Origin: Deinandra increscens subsp. villosa
Lineage: Eukaryota > Streptophyta > Magnoliopsida > Asterales > Asteraceae
Assembly: GCA_039602395.1 (NCBI GenBank)
Contig: JBCNJP010000019.1
Location: 8,262,997-8,326,996, forward strand
Length of the DNA stretch: 64,000 bases
Reading direction: 5' to 3'
Shown here piece after piece: positions 11,154-23,912 of this stretch. The position numbers were made by a program, and so were the translations under genes. How positions within the stretch are numbered: position 1 is the first letter of the stretch; the number at the start of each line of letters is the position of its first letter. The notes beneath the pieces are model-generated. The model was not told the origin of the DNA. It worked only from the letters and a program-made list of their open reading frames with translations, and did not search any database.

Positions 11154-13143
11154 TTTGTTAATTTGTTCTGATTTGATAGGAAGTTGTTAAAATCTGAAGC
11201 ATTTATTTCTGGGTATGAGTGTTCTTAAACTTTAATCTCAAAGATGTGATTTGTATTTATGCTAAAATCTGATGCGTTCGTTTCTTTTGTTCATTTATTC
11301 TCGGTTGTTTGTAGGTACATTATGTGGATCCTCTGCTCCACTGGGTATATCTTTTTTTTTTTTGTCTATTTGTTTCTTAGTTGATATTTGTAGAACCCTA
11401 AAAACTAGATTTCATTTTCTTACACAAATCCTACTGTAGGAAAAATATGATGTTAGAGTGTTTGTTTAGTCAAAACAGGTTCAGTTCTTTTTGTTTAGTT
11501 AGGTACTTAGGTTTGTTTGTAGAGTAACTAATTTGTTTTTTTGCTGGTACATTCGGATGTAAATCCAAATTTCTTACAACCCAACGAAGCATTTATCAAA
11601 GTTGCATACTTCGGAAATTTTCTTTTCACCGTTGACTGTTTTGTTGATCAGATCTAACCCTATCATGAAATCTGATGTTGTTATTGTAGTTTGTACACTT
11701 TATAAGAATGCAATAGCCGTGTCACATGCATTTGAATCTAATAGAACGTTACTTCAAGTGTTCAAATAGGTTTGTATAATATACTTGACTTTTCTCATGA
11801 CGCATCATGTTCTCATTGCTCAATTAAGTTGTAGAAAAAGTCAAAAAGGTTACATCCTACAGTTCATAAATTCTATTAACTTTTCTCATGGCACATCATG
11901 TTCTCCTACAGTTCCTAAATTCTTTTGATGTTCTTGAATATGATGCTTTAATACCTTTTAAGATTATCTACTTATTCTACTCCTTTTTCCATAAAGTTCA
12001 TTCTACTCCTTCAGTTTGGCCCTTTTGAATGTTTATCACCACATAACCTTGACGCAAATAATTTCTATACAACTATGGGAGTATCATAGATGAAATCCAT
12101 CAACACGAGTTAAGTGGAGAGGTTAGTCAATTTATCACATCATCGTTTTTTCTTGCTTGCATATTATTATTTTAATATACATATTCCTGGAAGTATTCAG
12201 GATCAATAATTCAATATTGTTAACAACAAATCTTGCTATGTTGATTATTAGTTTTATCTTTAGTGTTGCATAGGTGACTACTACTTAATAGCATCCGCCA
12301 TCAGGTATAACAAAGTAAATCAACCGAAAATCAGTCCCTTTAACCGAACACAAATCAAGTTATTCAGGTATTTCTAACACCCCTACAACATTCGTCCACC
12401 CTTGTTCCTGCTTAATTTACTCAACCTCAAGTACGAGTACCAGAAGAAGAAAAATGGGCAGATATGTTGGTGTAGTTAGAAATATGTGAGGGTTAAAAAT
12501 GTAAACCTGTCATTGTTGAGGGGTTATTTTGAAATTGTCGACTAATAAACGGATGAAAGGTTAGTTGGCGACTGTATACATAACGAAACGACTACGACTG
12601 ATGGATGAAACAAGATTCAGTTGTGAGCTTAACCAATTCTCTATCTATTTCAACTACTTTCTCTCTAAAACTTAACATCTGCTTGCTGGTTACGCACCTG
12701 GTCAAAAGAAGTAATTGGGTGAAACAGTCACCTCTACCTACTATGATGGTTCTTTAGGAATTAGTATTGAATTATTCAACAATCTGAGGGTTCCAAATGG
12801 GGTGCAATGCAGCACAAGAAAAGATACAAACAGGCCCTTGAGCTTTATGATCAAAACTTTATGCAACGGAAAAAGAAAGAACAAATTCACCATCCCAAAC
12901 TCCCAAAGTCTAAAAGAAAAAGAAAGCGGGGCTAATAATAAAGCTAAAATGCCCATAGACCAGCCAAAATGCTACTATAGCCTATGTGTGCAATTATTGA
13001 GAGCTGCAACTAATGATGACTGATAATACATAGTTACATCAAGAGTCAAGAAACCAATTTTGAACAATCTGGTACCAAAATTTTCGTTCCTACTCATATT
13101 GGGTGTCCCGTGTCCATTTGCTCAGCAAAGGGATACAGTTACC
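11154..13143. other. Unassigned sequence between the solo LTR and the NFU gene
   Basis: Intron-like, T-rich sequence continues from the locus at 9890. There is a short local repeat at about 11790-11820 and 11880-11910 (acttttctcatg-gcatcatgttctc). The last few hundred bases probably include the NFU 3' UTR. A 102-codon frame at 12715-13023 has no recognisable product. Confidence 0.3.
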
Positions 13144-16100
13144 TCATTCAAGCTGACTCGTTAATTCTCCGTTTTCATCTTCAACATCAAGTTCCTGTTC
13201 TACAGATTTAACCTGCAAAACAAGCAAGTTCAATTACTACAGGTGGCTATTTCAACTCATATACTTATAAACAGACCAACTGGGTTATATTTAATCTAAA
13301 GCTCAAACGGGTCAAAAGCTCAACAAGAAAATAAGCAGCAGAATTGAATGATGGTTACCTCTGGCACATAATGCATCAGCATATTTTCAATTCCTGATTT
13401 CAAGGTGACAGATGAGCTAGGGCACCCACTGCATGCTCCTTGCATTTTTAGCTTCACAACTCCAGATTCTCTGGCAATAGTTAACAGGTGACATATACAG
13501 ATGGGTTAAATGGACGATATCATATATTTATATACATAAGAATCAGATGATGAAAGAAGCATACGGATCAAATCCTATGTACTCAATGTCCCCGCCATCA
13601 TCCTGCACAGCAGGTCGTATACGAGTTTCCAGTAGTTCTTTAATCATTGCAACAATTTCCGAATCGTCCTAAAAATATCATGACATAGGATTGGTGAGTA
13701 AAGATTAAATACACAATACACACTCAATAACTGCAACAGAAAAAAAAAGAAGTTACTTCATGGATGGCTGTATCCATAGAAGCTGAAGTAGCTGAATCTA
13801 GAAACAGCGGCTTCCCAGATGAGTAGAAGTCCATAATTGCTGCAAATATTTCAGGTTTTAGAAAATCCCAAGAAGCATCATCCGACTTCGTTACAGTTAC
13901 AAAATCTGAACCAAAGAACACACGAGTAATTCCTGCACCAACATCATAAATGCATAATATCGTTAATGTTACGTCAACCATATAACCAATTAATAATGAA
14001 CAATACAAGACAAACTCACCATCAATTCCATAAAGGGCTTTTGCTAGTGGCGAGTTCATAGCCGCACGGGCATTTGGGAAGTCTGCACTCCCAACTTCCA
14101 TCACTGGTTTCCCGGGATAAAACATTAATGATTGAGGATTGGGAGTGGACTGTGTCTGAATAAACATTGTCCTCTTCTGCCCTGTCCAAATTAATTTCCA
14201 AATACATCAATTGACAAGACTACATAACCTTTTAGTTAAGAAACCAAAATCACATTATCATTGCATAATTGCATTTATATGTTCCTCATAGGGTTTAAAG
14301 TTGTAATAAAGCATCTGAAACCAATCAGCCAGCATACTTTACCATGAGCTGCTGTAATCATTAAAATATTCCTAACTGTTGTGATATTTAATGAAAAATC
14401 AATTATTTCCTTGTACAGTTGTACTTGCATTCTTCTCAAGACATGGAGTAAAGTGCATCATCAACTATAGAGTATGTTACGTAACTTGCATTTCTTAACT
14501 GAATTCAAGCATCCAACCATCGGTCAAAACTTATATAACCAGTCCAGCTTGAAAATAGAACTCGTGGTCAAAACTTATATTATAGACAAGGAAACTATTT
14601 GTTTACAGGTTATAGAAATTCAACTGACCATGTATTTCAAATAACAATGGAGTACCATTCATTTAGAACTTAAAAGCAGCTAACAGAATAAAATAAAAGC
14701 ATGTAAAATACAAAAAGAAATAATAAAAAAATATATATATAAATATTTCACCGCCTCAATAGTAATTACATTTACACCATAGACCACTACCAAGGGCCTT
14801 CGAAATAGCCATTGCAAAAGTATTAATCCCCCATCAGTTACAACTTTACAAAGCATGACATCTTAGCAAAGTTGTGTTGATTAACTTAAAATCTATCATT
14901 TGAAGGTGACAGCATGCCTGCCATTTTATATGAGCCAAGCATCTTCCAAATCAACAAGCAATATGCAAAGCATGAGTTATCACTTCACTACACGCACGAT
15001 CTATGTCCTCATAGAGTTGTGCTAAACTGCTAATAATCCAATTGTAAAAAAAATGATACTATTGTCGTTGGCTTCTATTCTTGGGAAAAATAAGGTTATT
15101 TTGTGCATAAATTATAATAGATCAATATAAAACTATTGACAAGGAAGTATGCAATCTATATCATAAGAATTATCAAATGATCTTAGTTTTAAACGTCAAA
15201 CAAGTTCCATTTTCAATTTTTCCTTTTTACATGGTTATATCTTTTTCCTCCATAGAGATAGACTCACAAGTCCAAACTCCAAAGCTCAATATAAATTCCC
15301 CCAAGCATTGAATTGGCATGGGTAAAGAACTAAACACTATATGCAACCCAAGATTAGGTTGTATGGTAGTGGTTTCTTTCAGTTTAGAACATGTTCAATC
15401 TCAAACCAAACTGTGATATGCTCTCAAAATGTTGGGCTAGTGATTCTCGTTTTGCACACCCCTAGCTTCAATTTTTGAATCTTGCCTACAATATTTTTCC
15501 ATTCTTCTGTTTGGCACACCACTAAAAAAGAGCTTTGGCAATCAATGGGACATTGACACCTTACTCAGATGAAAAATTCATCAATTACCACCTCTTTAAT
15601 GTTGTTTATTACATGTTGCTTTTGGACGTTTTATGACTTTTACTACAAGAGTGGTTTAAATTAATCTCTCATTCTACCAAAACCTAATTACCCTCTTACA
15701 AGGCCAGTCATTCTTCTTCTGGTTCTTTCAATTTTTCCTAGTCCTCAAGATGATGGTGGTATGAATTGGAAGGGTAATATTTAATATTTAATAATGCTAA
15801 TATGAAGAGAAAAGAACAGCACTTAACACTCGTGAGCCTGCAACTAGATGCTTTCACTACAACCATGTTGAATATAAAAAATGAATCGACATTTGGTTCA
15901 TTTTTATTAGCTAGTGCAGGTTAGATCTGGTCATCACCAGCTTTACCCCTTCTACAGATCCAATTTCGAACAACTAATCTCAAATTAGAGGAACATTATT
16001 CATTCATGTTAACCAGGCATGAAGTACAGTTGTATCTTGCAACTAAAGAACAATTCAAATCCAATACAAAAGTATAAAATGCCTTCTACCAGACAGGTTC

Positions 16101-16559
16101 ATTGTGATTCCTAGTAAACTAGCATCCAATGATATGCATCTCATTAATCCTTTACTTCACTAAGAAAATCTCAATCATTTGGGTATAGACTAACTGCATT
16201 GAAATTCATTTTTCAAACCCTAGCTCAAGTTTCCCCCTATCAAGCAAAAAGAACATACAAAATGGAGCCATACAAAGTTCAATCGCGAAATTAACAGATA
16301 AGAGCACACCACAAAGAATAAAGATGGAAGTATGGAACCACTAACCTATGAAATTGCCCAATCCAGATACCGCGTAGGAAGAAGGAACAACAGGTGTAGA
16401 AATTGGGGAAGTGAAACGAGAGATAACATTACTATTCGAAGAAGAAACTTGTAATAGACGGCGAGAGGTATGGCGTGCAGCCAAGTTGTCGATGTAGGGT
16501 TCCAATCTCCGTGGAAGATTGACTCGATGGCCTGCTAAAAGCCTCCGTAAACCCCCCAT
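13144..16559 (-). CDS. NFU4/5: NFU-type iron-sulfur cluster scaffold, mitochondrial (NFU4/NFU5 class)
   Basis: Six exons join in phase: 16346-16559, 14020-14181, 13757-13932, 13565-13668, 13359-13470 and 13144-13212, giving 278 residues. The protein receives and hands on Fe-S clusters to client apoproteins. Residues 1 to about 70 are Arg/Ser-rich with few acids, a typical mitochondrial presequence. The Nfu N-terminal domain follows (MFIQTQSTPNPQSLMFYPG). The C-terminal NifU-like domain carries the cluster-binding C-x-x-C in GACSGCPSSS (Cys232, Cys235). Plastid NFU proteins lack this N-terminal domain, which supports the NFU4/5 assignment. Intron 1 is unusually long (2164 bp). The start is the first in-frame ATG, at 16559; an upstream TTG is not a plausible start. 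Confidence 0.93.
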
Positions 16560-16571
16560 TACCGGCGCCAA

Positions 16572-17040
16572 AATTCTCTTTTTCGAACAAGGAAAGGTTA
16601 TGGTTGAACGAACGAACGACTGATTTCGCGGAGTCTGATTTTCTTTCCGATTTTAGCACCGATGATCTGTTGATGGCGGTGGCGTATGCGTGTTTATTAC
16701 CATTTTATGCTTTGTCATCCTTATTTTGAGACTTTTTATTTTTAGAATAATTTCGTTCGTTTTTTAAGGTTATTCATCTCAGGTTTTATATCGCCATGAT
16801 TATAATTTAACTAAATAATACTATATATTTTTTTATCATGGTCGAGCACCATAATACGAGGTTGCTAACCTGGTCGTGATAGCCTGACAGCCTTGTAAGA
16901 ACACCAAAGCATCATTTGATGCGTCGCTATTTTTGAACCCCCGGCGGCTCCCCATCACCGCACTCTCTTCCCCTTTTTTTCGACCGTATTCACACCATTC
17001 TTCTTCTTCATCTCTACAACCCCAACATCAATAAAAAATG
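16572..17040. other. NFU promoter side and intergenic
   Basis: It contains the NFU 5' leader and promoter on the minus strand. From about 16850 begins sequence ('gcatcatttgatgcgtcgc', then a CT-rich leader) that belongs to the transposon-derived relic at 17046. No other gene seen. Confidence 0.35.
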
Positions 17041-17045
17041 AATCT

Positions 17046-17900
17046 CTACAATAACCCCCAACATGTCCTTCAACCCGAACAACCTAAGCGAACAACAAGC
17101 ACCCACCCCGACCTCTCAACCAAACCCGTTTGTAAGCGGTGGTACGTCCCGTGTGTTAATTGGGACTTCTTTGCGGTTTAAAATTAGGTGGTTAGAGCTA
17201 AGAAAATTCTCAACCCACGTATCTTCGCAACGACTCCCATCCCGAATTTGTTATGAAAACCCAACCCTAGTCATATCCCAAACCTCACCCAAAAAAGTCT
17301 TCTAAAAAGAAGGCTACCAAAAAACGACGCGTGGACAAACTTCAAACACGCAACCACAACCGACCAGACCTGCACTCACTAAACCTTGGCAACACGCGAA
17401 GGAGCTTGATTTAACACGATGTTGCGTTGACGTTTTTGAGGATCAATAAAAGGTGTACTTTTTAAAAGTTTGTAAACTTTTATAAGTTGCTAACTTTGTA
17501 ATTTTTTTTTTAAGTTTCTAACTTTTTAATTCTTTAGAAAATGCTCAAACCTCCGGTCATTTTTTATGACAGTTATATTGAGGTCGCACAACGAGATGAA
17601 ACATCCTAATCTTTAATTTTGATTACCGAACGAAGCACCAACTTAACTCCAAGTGGAAATATTTAAACGCCAGGATAGCCAAGTTCAACGGATTTTCAAC
17701 ACCCTCTCCAACCAATGAAAAAACGGTAAAAATGATGCCAGTATTTTGAGGTTGTCGCAACACCATTATCGTTTGGAAAGCAATGGTGCAAGTTTTATCG
17801 AAGAATGTCAGGTGTTGTGGCGGTGAGAGATCCTCGCCAGAGATCTACATGAGTCAATCGAAGATGTTAATGGCAGTGGAACGTAAAGACAATCAAAATC
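17046..17900 (+). pseudogene. Decayed PIF/Harbinger MYB/trihelix-like protein relic
   Basis: An open frame (17063-17305) starts MSFNPNNLSEQQAPTP. Further on, shifted frames read PWQHAKELDLTRCCVDVFEDQ-like sequence (about 17385-17450), then LNSKWKYLNARIAKFNG (about 17643-17693) and a KAMVQV segment. This order, an E-x-x-L-x-x-C-W-V-like helix followed by K-W-x-x-x-N-x-x-x-x-K-F-N-G, recalls the NAM-associated/MYB-like second protein of PIF/Harbinger transposons, often mislabelled as glutathione S-transferase T3-like. Several frameshifts and stops break it. The assignment rests on motif resemblance only. Confidence 0.45.
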
Positions 17901-18771
17901 AAACAATCACCGTCAGATGAAGAATGATTATTTACGGCATATGAAGAATGACTAGTTTATGTCGTTGTCAGTAGGTTGTTACGTCGATGTCTCTTTGTTA
18001 GAGAATGAGAAGATGCGTGAGTTTGAAGAAGTCGTCGAGTCTGTTGGGTTTCCTTACATAAACCTTGATTGATTAATTTTTTTTTCTTCCTTGAAAATTG
18101 AAAGGGTGAATGAGTAATTTCACCCGAAAATAGGATATATGTTATTAAATTTTAAGTTTGGATAAGTATGTATTTGAGTGGCTTAATAGAATATATACGT
18201 AAATGTCCCTTTTATTCAATATACTTTTCATCTTTATGATTGTTATTTTTAATAAAATTTAAGTTTTCATTAAACCTATACTACTCGTGTTCTCTTTTTA
18301 AAATGTAATTTGTTATACTTATTACATCTCATGTTATACAAGCACATGGCATGATAATTACGAATATTGGCAGAAGGTTTGTACTTCTTTAACCATTTAA
18401 TTTTTTTGTTAAGTCAGTATAAATGACAACTATACGCCTACCTTTTTATTTCAAAAAAAGATTTTTAAAAAGTTCTCTACCACCACTCTGTGACGGTCGT
18501 TGCCACCACCACCACCGTCACCGTCATCCATGCTGCCTCTGAATAATCTTTTTAAATAAAAGGGCAAGGGCATAATTGTCATTTTACACTAATTTAACGA
18601 AAAAATCTAACGATAATTAGCGTTAGGAACTAAAGTTGTTACAAAAATACAAACCTTCATACCACAGCCATAATTTTTTAAACTCGGAAACGAAACATGA
18701 AATTTTAACAAACCACATAAAGTCATAAACGATCCCTATAATTTACTCAAATAGACATCATAAAGATAGAC
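17901..18771. other. Intergenic, no gene seen
   Basis: AT-rich sequence downstream of the Harbinger-like relic. It includes a short 'ccaccaccaccaccgtcaccgt' microsatellite near 18505. No coding signal. Confidence 0.4.
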
Positions 18772-18774
18772 TTA

Positions 18775-20457
18775 GGGGCTGTTTGGTAACATCTGCGTAA
18801 TTAAGTGTTGAACCAATAAGAGGTCTGATTAGGTAAGAGACTCTGAATCAGATAGTGCTGAACCAGTAAGTGTTGTTTGGTTGGATATCTGAATGACTGT
18901 ATAGAATGACTATTTTACCCCTCTAAACTATTTCTTGCTAATGAAATGTATCTGTTAAGTTAGAACTCTGAATGATCAATAATTATTTAACAAAAAAATA
19001 CAAACCATCATAAAAATCTAAATTACACATAAATCCTTCATAATTCATGAAAACATACTAAAATCTAAATAGAAATTAAACATTTGAGTCATTCGCATTA
19101 GTTGAGTAGCTAATGGGATTATCTTTCCGAATCATCCCTCTGCAACTCATCCTGGTGAAACTAGGATTGACTGATGTACATGAATACGTTAACTTCCATG
19201 ATGTTGAAAAGTTGAACCATGACCATGTTGACTTTTATAGCTTTGACCCTTTGATTTCCTCCAATTCCCATTGCTCCTTCTCTGACTCTTATTCCCATGG
19301 AACTTTCATAGAAATTTATGTTTGTTTTTTACCTGGCTGTGGGCTAAGGCATATATTGATCCATCGGTGATGTTTTGACAGTAGTATAGACCAAGAGACC
19401 TCAGATGCAAGCAATTGTTTGCCAAAGCTATCACACTCTCATCTGCATATCACAAAGTATATATATATAATCAGCTGTTAAAACCAAGATTCTTATTATG
19501 GAGCAACTCCCTTAAATTTCTGCTTCTATCACAATAGTTTTTAGTGCAATTTACAAAAGGTATGTGTCGTGTCGGTTAACGGGTTCCTGTTAGAAATTGT
19601 TAACTTTGACAGTCAAAAGTCAACTACATTAGCACAAGTTACTTGTTATAAGGACACAACCACACAAGTCAATAGCATGGAGATCAGGGCACCCATAAAT
19701 CACTCCACCAACTCAAGATGGTTTATATTATAAGCCTAACCTCAAATGTTAGATACATTTCAACCGTAGATATGTAATTTTTGTATACCTTCAAGGCCTT
19801 ATCAGATGTCGGTTTCACACACCCACAAAGGTTCAAAATCATCAATCTTTCTACAATAACTATTAAGATTTCGAGCAAATACCACATTCAACAAGCATCA
19901 AACCACATATTTAAACCAAACCAATAGATTTCGAGCAGTCTAGATTTGTAAAAATAACCGATTTCGAGCATGACGGTGAAGAAGAAGAAGAGAATAGGTA
20001 CCTTAATCACGCATCAAACCACATTCAACAACCAAAAACCAACAACAAACAAGCAAAAATCGTCCAGAATTGTAAAAAAGAAAAACACAGCTTTCATTAA
20101 ACTAGGGTTTCAAGCAAAGGAGAGGTGAGGAGGAGAATCGTACCTAGTGACAGTGCGGAGGAGAACCAGCGATGGTGAGGAGGAGAACCTGGTCGGTCGG
20201 CTGTGAGGAGGTTAGGGCGAGCAGAGGAGATGAAGGGTAGAGGGCATGCATCGATGGGGAAGGGAAGGGAAGGGTAGAGGCGTCTGTTTTGTTTTATTTT
20301 CCATCCAGACTGTGTTCTATATCTGACCGAAAAAGTGAAGATTAAGAGCTTTTTACTGATTAAGTGGTGTTTAAAATGAACGAAACAAACGCTCTGAATC
20401 TGACCGATTCAGATGTGAAGCCATTAAGTGGTTATTAAGTGGCTACCAAACAGCCCC
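18775..20457. mobile_element. PIF/Harbinger-like DNA element (1683 bp) with TTA duplication
   Basis: It starts GGGGCTGTTTGGTAAC and ends with the inverse of GGGGCTGTTTGGTAGC, flanked by TTA at 18772-18774 and 20458-20460. A 3-bp TTA/TAA duplication is the PIF/Harbinger signature. Extended subterminal similarity (ctgaatcag / ctgaatctgacc, ttaagtggt words) supports the pairing of the ends. No transposase is readable; an 85-codon frame at 19113-19370 is unrecognised. The right end lies 342 bp upstream of the R3H-gene ATG. The 3-bp duplication alone is weak, so confidence rests mainly on the inverted termini. Confidence 0.78.
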
Positions 20458-20641
20458 TTAAAATAAGCAAGAAGTTTATAATCCGGGGGCGTGGTTGCAA
20501 AGACGGTTCCATTTATGGGTGTAATTGCAAATAATATAAGAGTAGTATACGACACGTGCGACCGAAGAGGCGTCAAACCCTATCATCTTCTCCTCTGGCC
20601 CTCTCTCTCCGATTCATCTTTTCATCTCCGTCGTCCCTCTC

Positions 20642-20728
20642 ATGAAATCGCTCAAACTCTTCGAATCTAGGGTTTCTTCCCCGATCTTGAAGAACCTGAG
20701 ATCACTACCTTCGTCATCATTTTTTTGA
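20642..20728 (+). CDS. Upstream ORF (28 codons) in the R3H-gene leader
   Basis: An ATG in the presumed leader opens a 28-codon frame rich in Ser and Leu. Its TGA overlaps a downstream ATG as TGATG at 20726-20730. That second ATG (20728) is in frame with the main coding region but has a poor context, whereas the ATG at 20800 (gccgccATGG) is strong. The layout could lower or re-route initiation. Whether the uORF is transcribed depends on the start site, which is unknown. Confidence 0.4.
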   Translation: MKSLKLFESRVSSPILKNLRSLPSSSFF

Positions 20729-20799
20729 TGATTACTTCCTCTACACTCAATCCTAGAACAATCACCAATCGCTCCTCTACCGCCACCTCCTCCGCCGCC

Positions 20800-23700
20800 A
20801 TGGCGGGCTCAGTAGACGATCTCGGAGGAGTTGGACCAGCTCCGCCAGATTCATGGGAGGTCGCCGACTTAGACGCCACTATGAGCAGGCTGATGCTCTC
20901 TTCCAAGCGAGACAACAATAACAACAACTCCGATTCAACTACTGATACTACTACTACTGCTCATCCTCCGTCTGAATTTGGTACTGATGCCTCAGCTCCG
21001 GATAGGTCGTCATCGGGAGATGCGTTGGAGAATTTGGTAAATTCTGTTGATCAGTTTCTTCGAGAAGCTTTGCAAAACCCTAGGGAGCGTCTTTCAGGTT
21101 TGTGCCTATGTTTTATCCGTTTTTTAGTTTCTGTGGTTTTTCTGAATTGTGTACACGCTGTATATATGTTGGCAATTAGTTTAGAAAGGGATAGATTGCA
21201 ACTAGGTCATCACAGAAGCGAAAAAATGACCTAATATCGAGGTGTTAGGATTATTCGGTTGTTTGATCTAGGTTGAAGATCAGGTACACCCTTAAAGATT
21301 TCTCTATAGTTTGTTGAATCTTCACAGATGAGGTCATGAGGAATGGACCATCTGACATGTTTCAGTTGGACTAAGTGGTGGTTGAATGTTCTGAAAGGTG
21401 CAGTTAGAAATCAAGGTTAAGTCATGCTTGTTGAGCAACCGTAAACAAAGAAAGAAAACAATTTATAGTTGCTGTGTTTCAAACAATTTGCTCTCATCTG
21501 TCACAATTTAATGTTATGTGACTAGATATAACGAATTACTCAGTGAATAATGATATGCAATTAAGCTCAGGAGTTACTTGGGAAAGAAATATATGCCCGC
21601 ATTTCTGCAGGGTACTTGAGATTGAAGTCTAGAATTTTGTTATCAATGTTAACTTTCGGAAAGTCATAGTAATGTTCTGGGACTGGTTTTTATTTCTAGT
21701 TCTATTTTTTTTTCTGAATTTTTTGTCTGTTTATATTTGTGTTTTTTTTTTCATATTTTTTTACAACAAGAAAGGGATTTTAGAAGTTGCGAACTAAAAA
21801 AAGAAAGAGATGAAGCTATTAATTCTATAGAAAACAGTTGCTGTATTTCTCAAATGTTTTATATGAGTATAATCCAGTTAGCTATTAGTTTTAACTTCTA
21901 TGGCAAGAAAATCTGGGCAGTGATATGAAACTTGTTTTAATGGTCTAAATGCTCCCTGCATGGTTCTTTTTCCTGGTTGGTTGATGTAGTGCTATAATAC
22001 CTGTTAAAGATGTTTTGTTCAGGAGCTGTGTTTCTTTCGGTTCACATATCTGGCTGATTATATAATAACTCGCTTGTTGAAGCAGAATGTAAATTGACGT
22101 CAGTTTGAATTTTCTAGTACAGTTTATAAACTAAGATTGCCAGGGCATTATGTGTAGGGCATTGTTCCTACTACACCAATTCAAAACAGTAGAAGGATCC
22201 ACTTTAATAGAATAAATTTTACATGGAATGGCAATAGATTATGGACTTACTGATGTAGTGCTCTCAATGGGAAACTGTATTAGTTGGATGGCTGGTTATG
22301 CAGTGTAGTTTTAAGAAGGTGACACAACAGTGATGGGTTCAAAATAAGTCTCCGCTAGACGGAAGGCACGTATGATTGGGGAAGTGCAATTCTTGATTTT
22401 CAAATAGTTAAACCTGAAGTGCACACACTTTTAAGGATGCGCAATTTAACTTGTTTAGTGATGAGGGTAGAATCAAGGTATAACGAAATTCCTGATACAT
22501 TTTTTTTGTAGTTATATGTTTTCTGGACGAACTAAAAATAGAAACTAGATTTTTTTGGTGGATGGAAGTAGTTTGTATTTTGCTCTTCTATACCTCTCTA
22601 AAGCAGGCTTTTTTGTCATGTTTCGTTCAGTACTAAGGATGGAGCAAGATGTGGAAAAATTCATTAAAGACCCTTTACAACAACAAATGGAGTTCCAGCA
22701 GTTGCCTACTTCATACCTCCGGTTAGCAGCACATCGTGTGGCTCAACACTATTCACTCCAATCCATGGTTTTATTAGACAACAATTTGCCTGATGGTTCC
22801 GGTTCCCGAATTATCATCCGCAAGACATCCGAATTCCAGCTTCCTTTAATTCGTTTAGCAGATATCCCTGTTAACATACCAACAGAAGACAGCCTTAGCA
22901 GCAATGTTGTTAAGGTTGCAATCAAACAACGTCCTGGCAAACGATCACAAGCAGGTGGAGGGATAAACTCAAATTCTTCAAAAAACAACAGTTTAAAAAG
23001 TGTGGAAGAGAGAAAAGAAGAATATAATCGAGCACGTGCAAGAATATTTAGCTCAAGTTCCAGCGCTAGTGAAACAAGAATGCAAGACGTTTTCCAGCAT
23101 AGTAGTCCATTAACAACTTCAAAATCTGAAGAAGTTTCTGTTGCTGATGTCAGCATTGGTAGGGCTTCGGTTGATTCCTCCGCAGGAAGCAGTAGATCTG
23201 GTAGAAGTAGGACAGAAAAAGAGCCAATTGTTAGGTCAAGAAGTAATAGTAGAGTGGCTATTTTTCGTGACCGTGAAGTTGAACGGAAGGATCCGGATTA
23301 TGACAGGAACTATGATAGGTTAGCATCATCCTTTTTTCCCCTCTCTTTTTTAATTCATAGTTACCTCAGTTTTATAGACAGCCTAATGAGGAACAATAAT
23401 ACTATTTGTTTTGTTCAGATATGCACAAAGATTTGATCCAGGATTTGGGTTTAATGGTGGCTCATATCCCATACAGCCATTGTACACACCGGTTGTGAAC
23501 TACAACACTGAATTTCCTCATCTTGGTTCAGCTCACAGGTCTCCTATTTCTACTGATCACCAACCTCGTGCCCTCCCTCAACGTTTACCTGCACCATGGG
23601 TCCCACCATCTTCACCTGTTGGAATAGGCTACAGGCCTCCAGATGCAATGATGCCTCCTTTTAGTCCCAACCATGCTGTGCCTCACTCTGTCTCTTCGCT

Positions 23701-23912
23701 CTATATGCACTATCCATGTCAGCGGCCTGGGATGACATTTATTCATCCTCATGAACAGGTTCATCAGCACTATGCACAGGTAAGAAATCATATCTAATAT
23801 TTATTGACCCATTATGACGCTAATTTTGCAAATAATGTTTCTTGATGACACGCCATTGCAGTCTCAGCAGCAGCAATCTGATGCAAGTTTTGGTTTAGCC
23901 CGGCCCCGCTGA
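20800..23912 (+). CDS. R3H-SUZ domain single-stranded nucleic-acid-binding protein
   Basis: Four exons join in phase: 20800-21097, 22631-23318, 23419-23779 and 23862-23912, giving 465 residues. The R3H domain (about residues 98-165) contains the signature R-x3-H in YLRLAAHRVAQHY. A SUZ motif follows near 223-240 (EERKEEYNRARARIF), known to bind RNA. The N-terminus is Asp/Ser/Thr-rich with a poly-Asn tract (NNNNN). The C-terminal third is Pro/Tyr/His-rich and low-complexity, ending in a Gln-rich tail (SQQQQS). Family members resemble the R3H proteins related to ARPP-21 and are inferred to act in mRNA control; targets are unknown. I chose the ATG at 20800 for its near-perfect context. Intron 1 is 1.5 kb. 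A Harbinger-like element ends 342 bp upstream. Confidence 0.9.

Noticed and set aside
12715..13023. 102-codon frame downstream of NFU
   Set aside because: It is low in coding character, has no recognised family, and is positioned in the probable NFU 3' UTR region.
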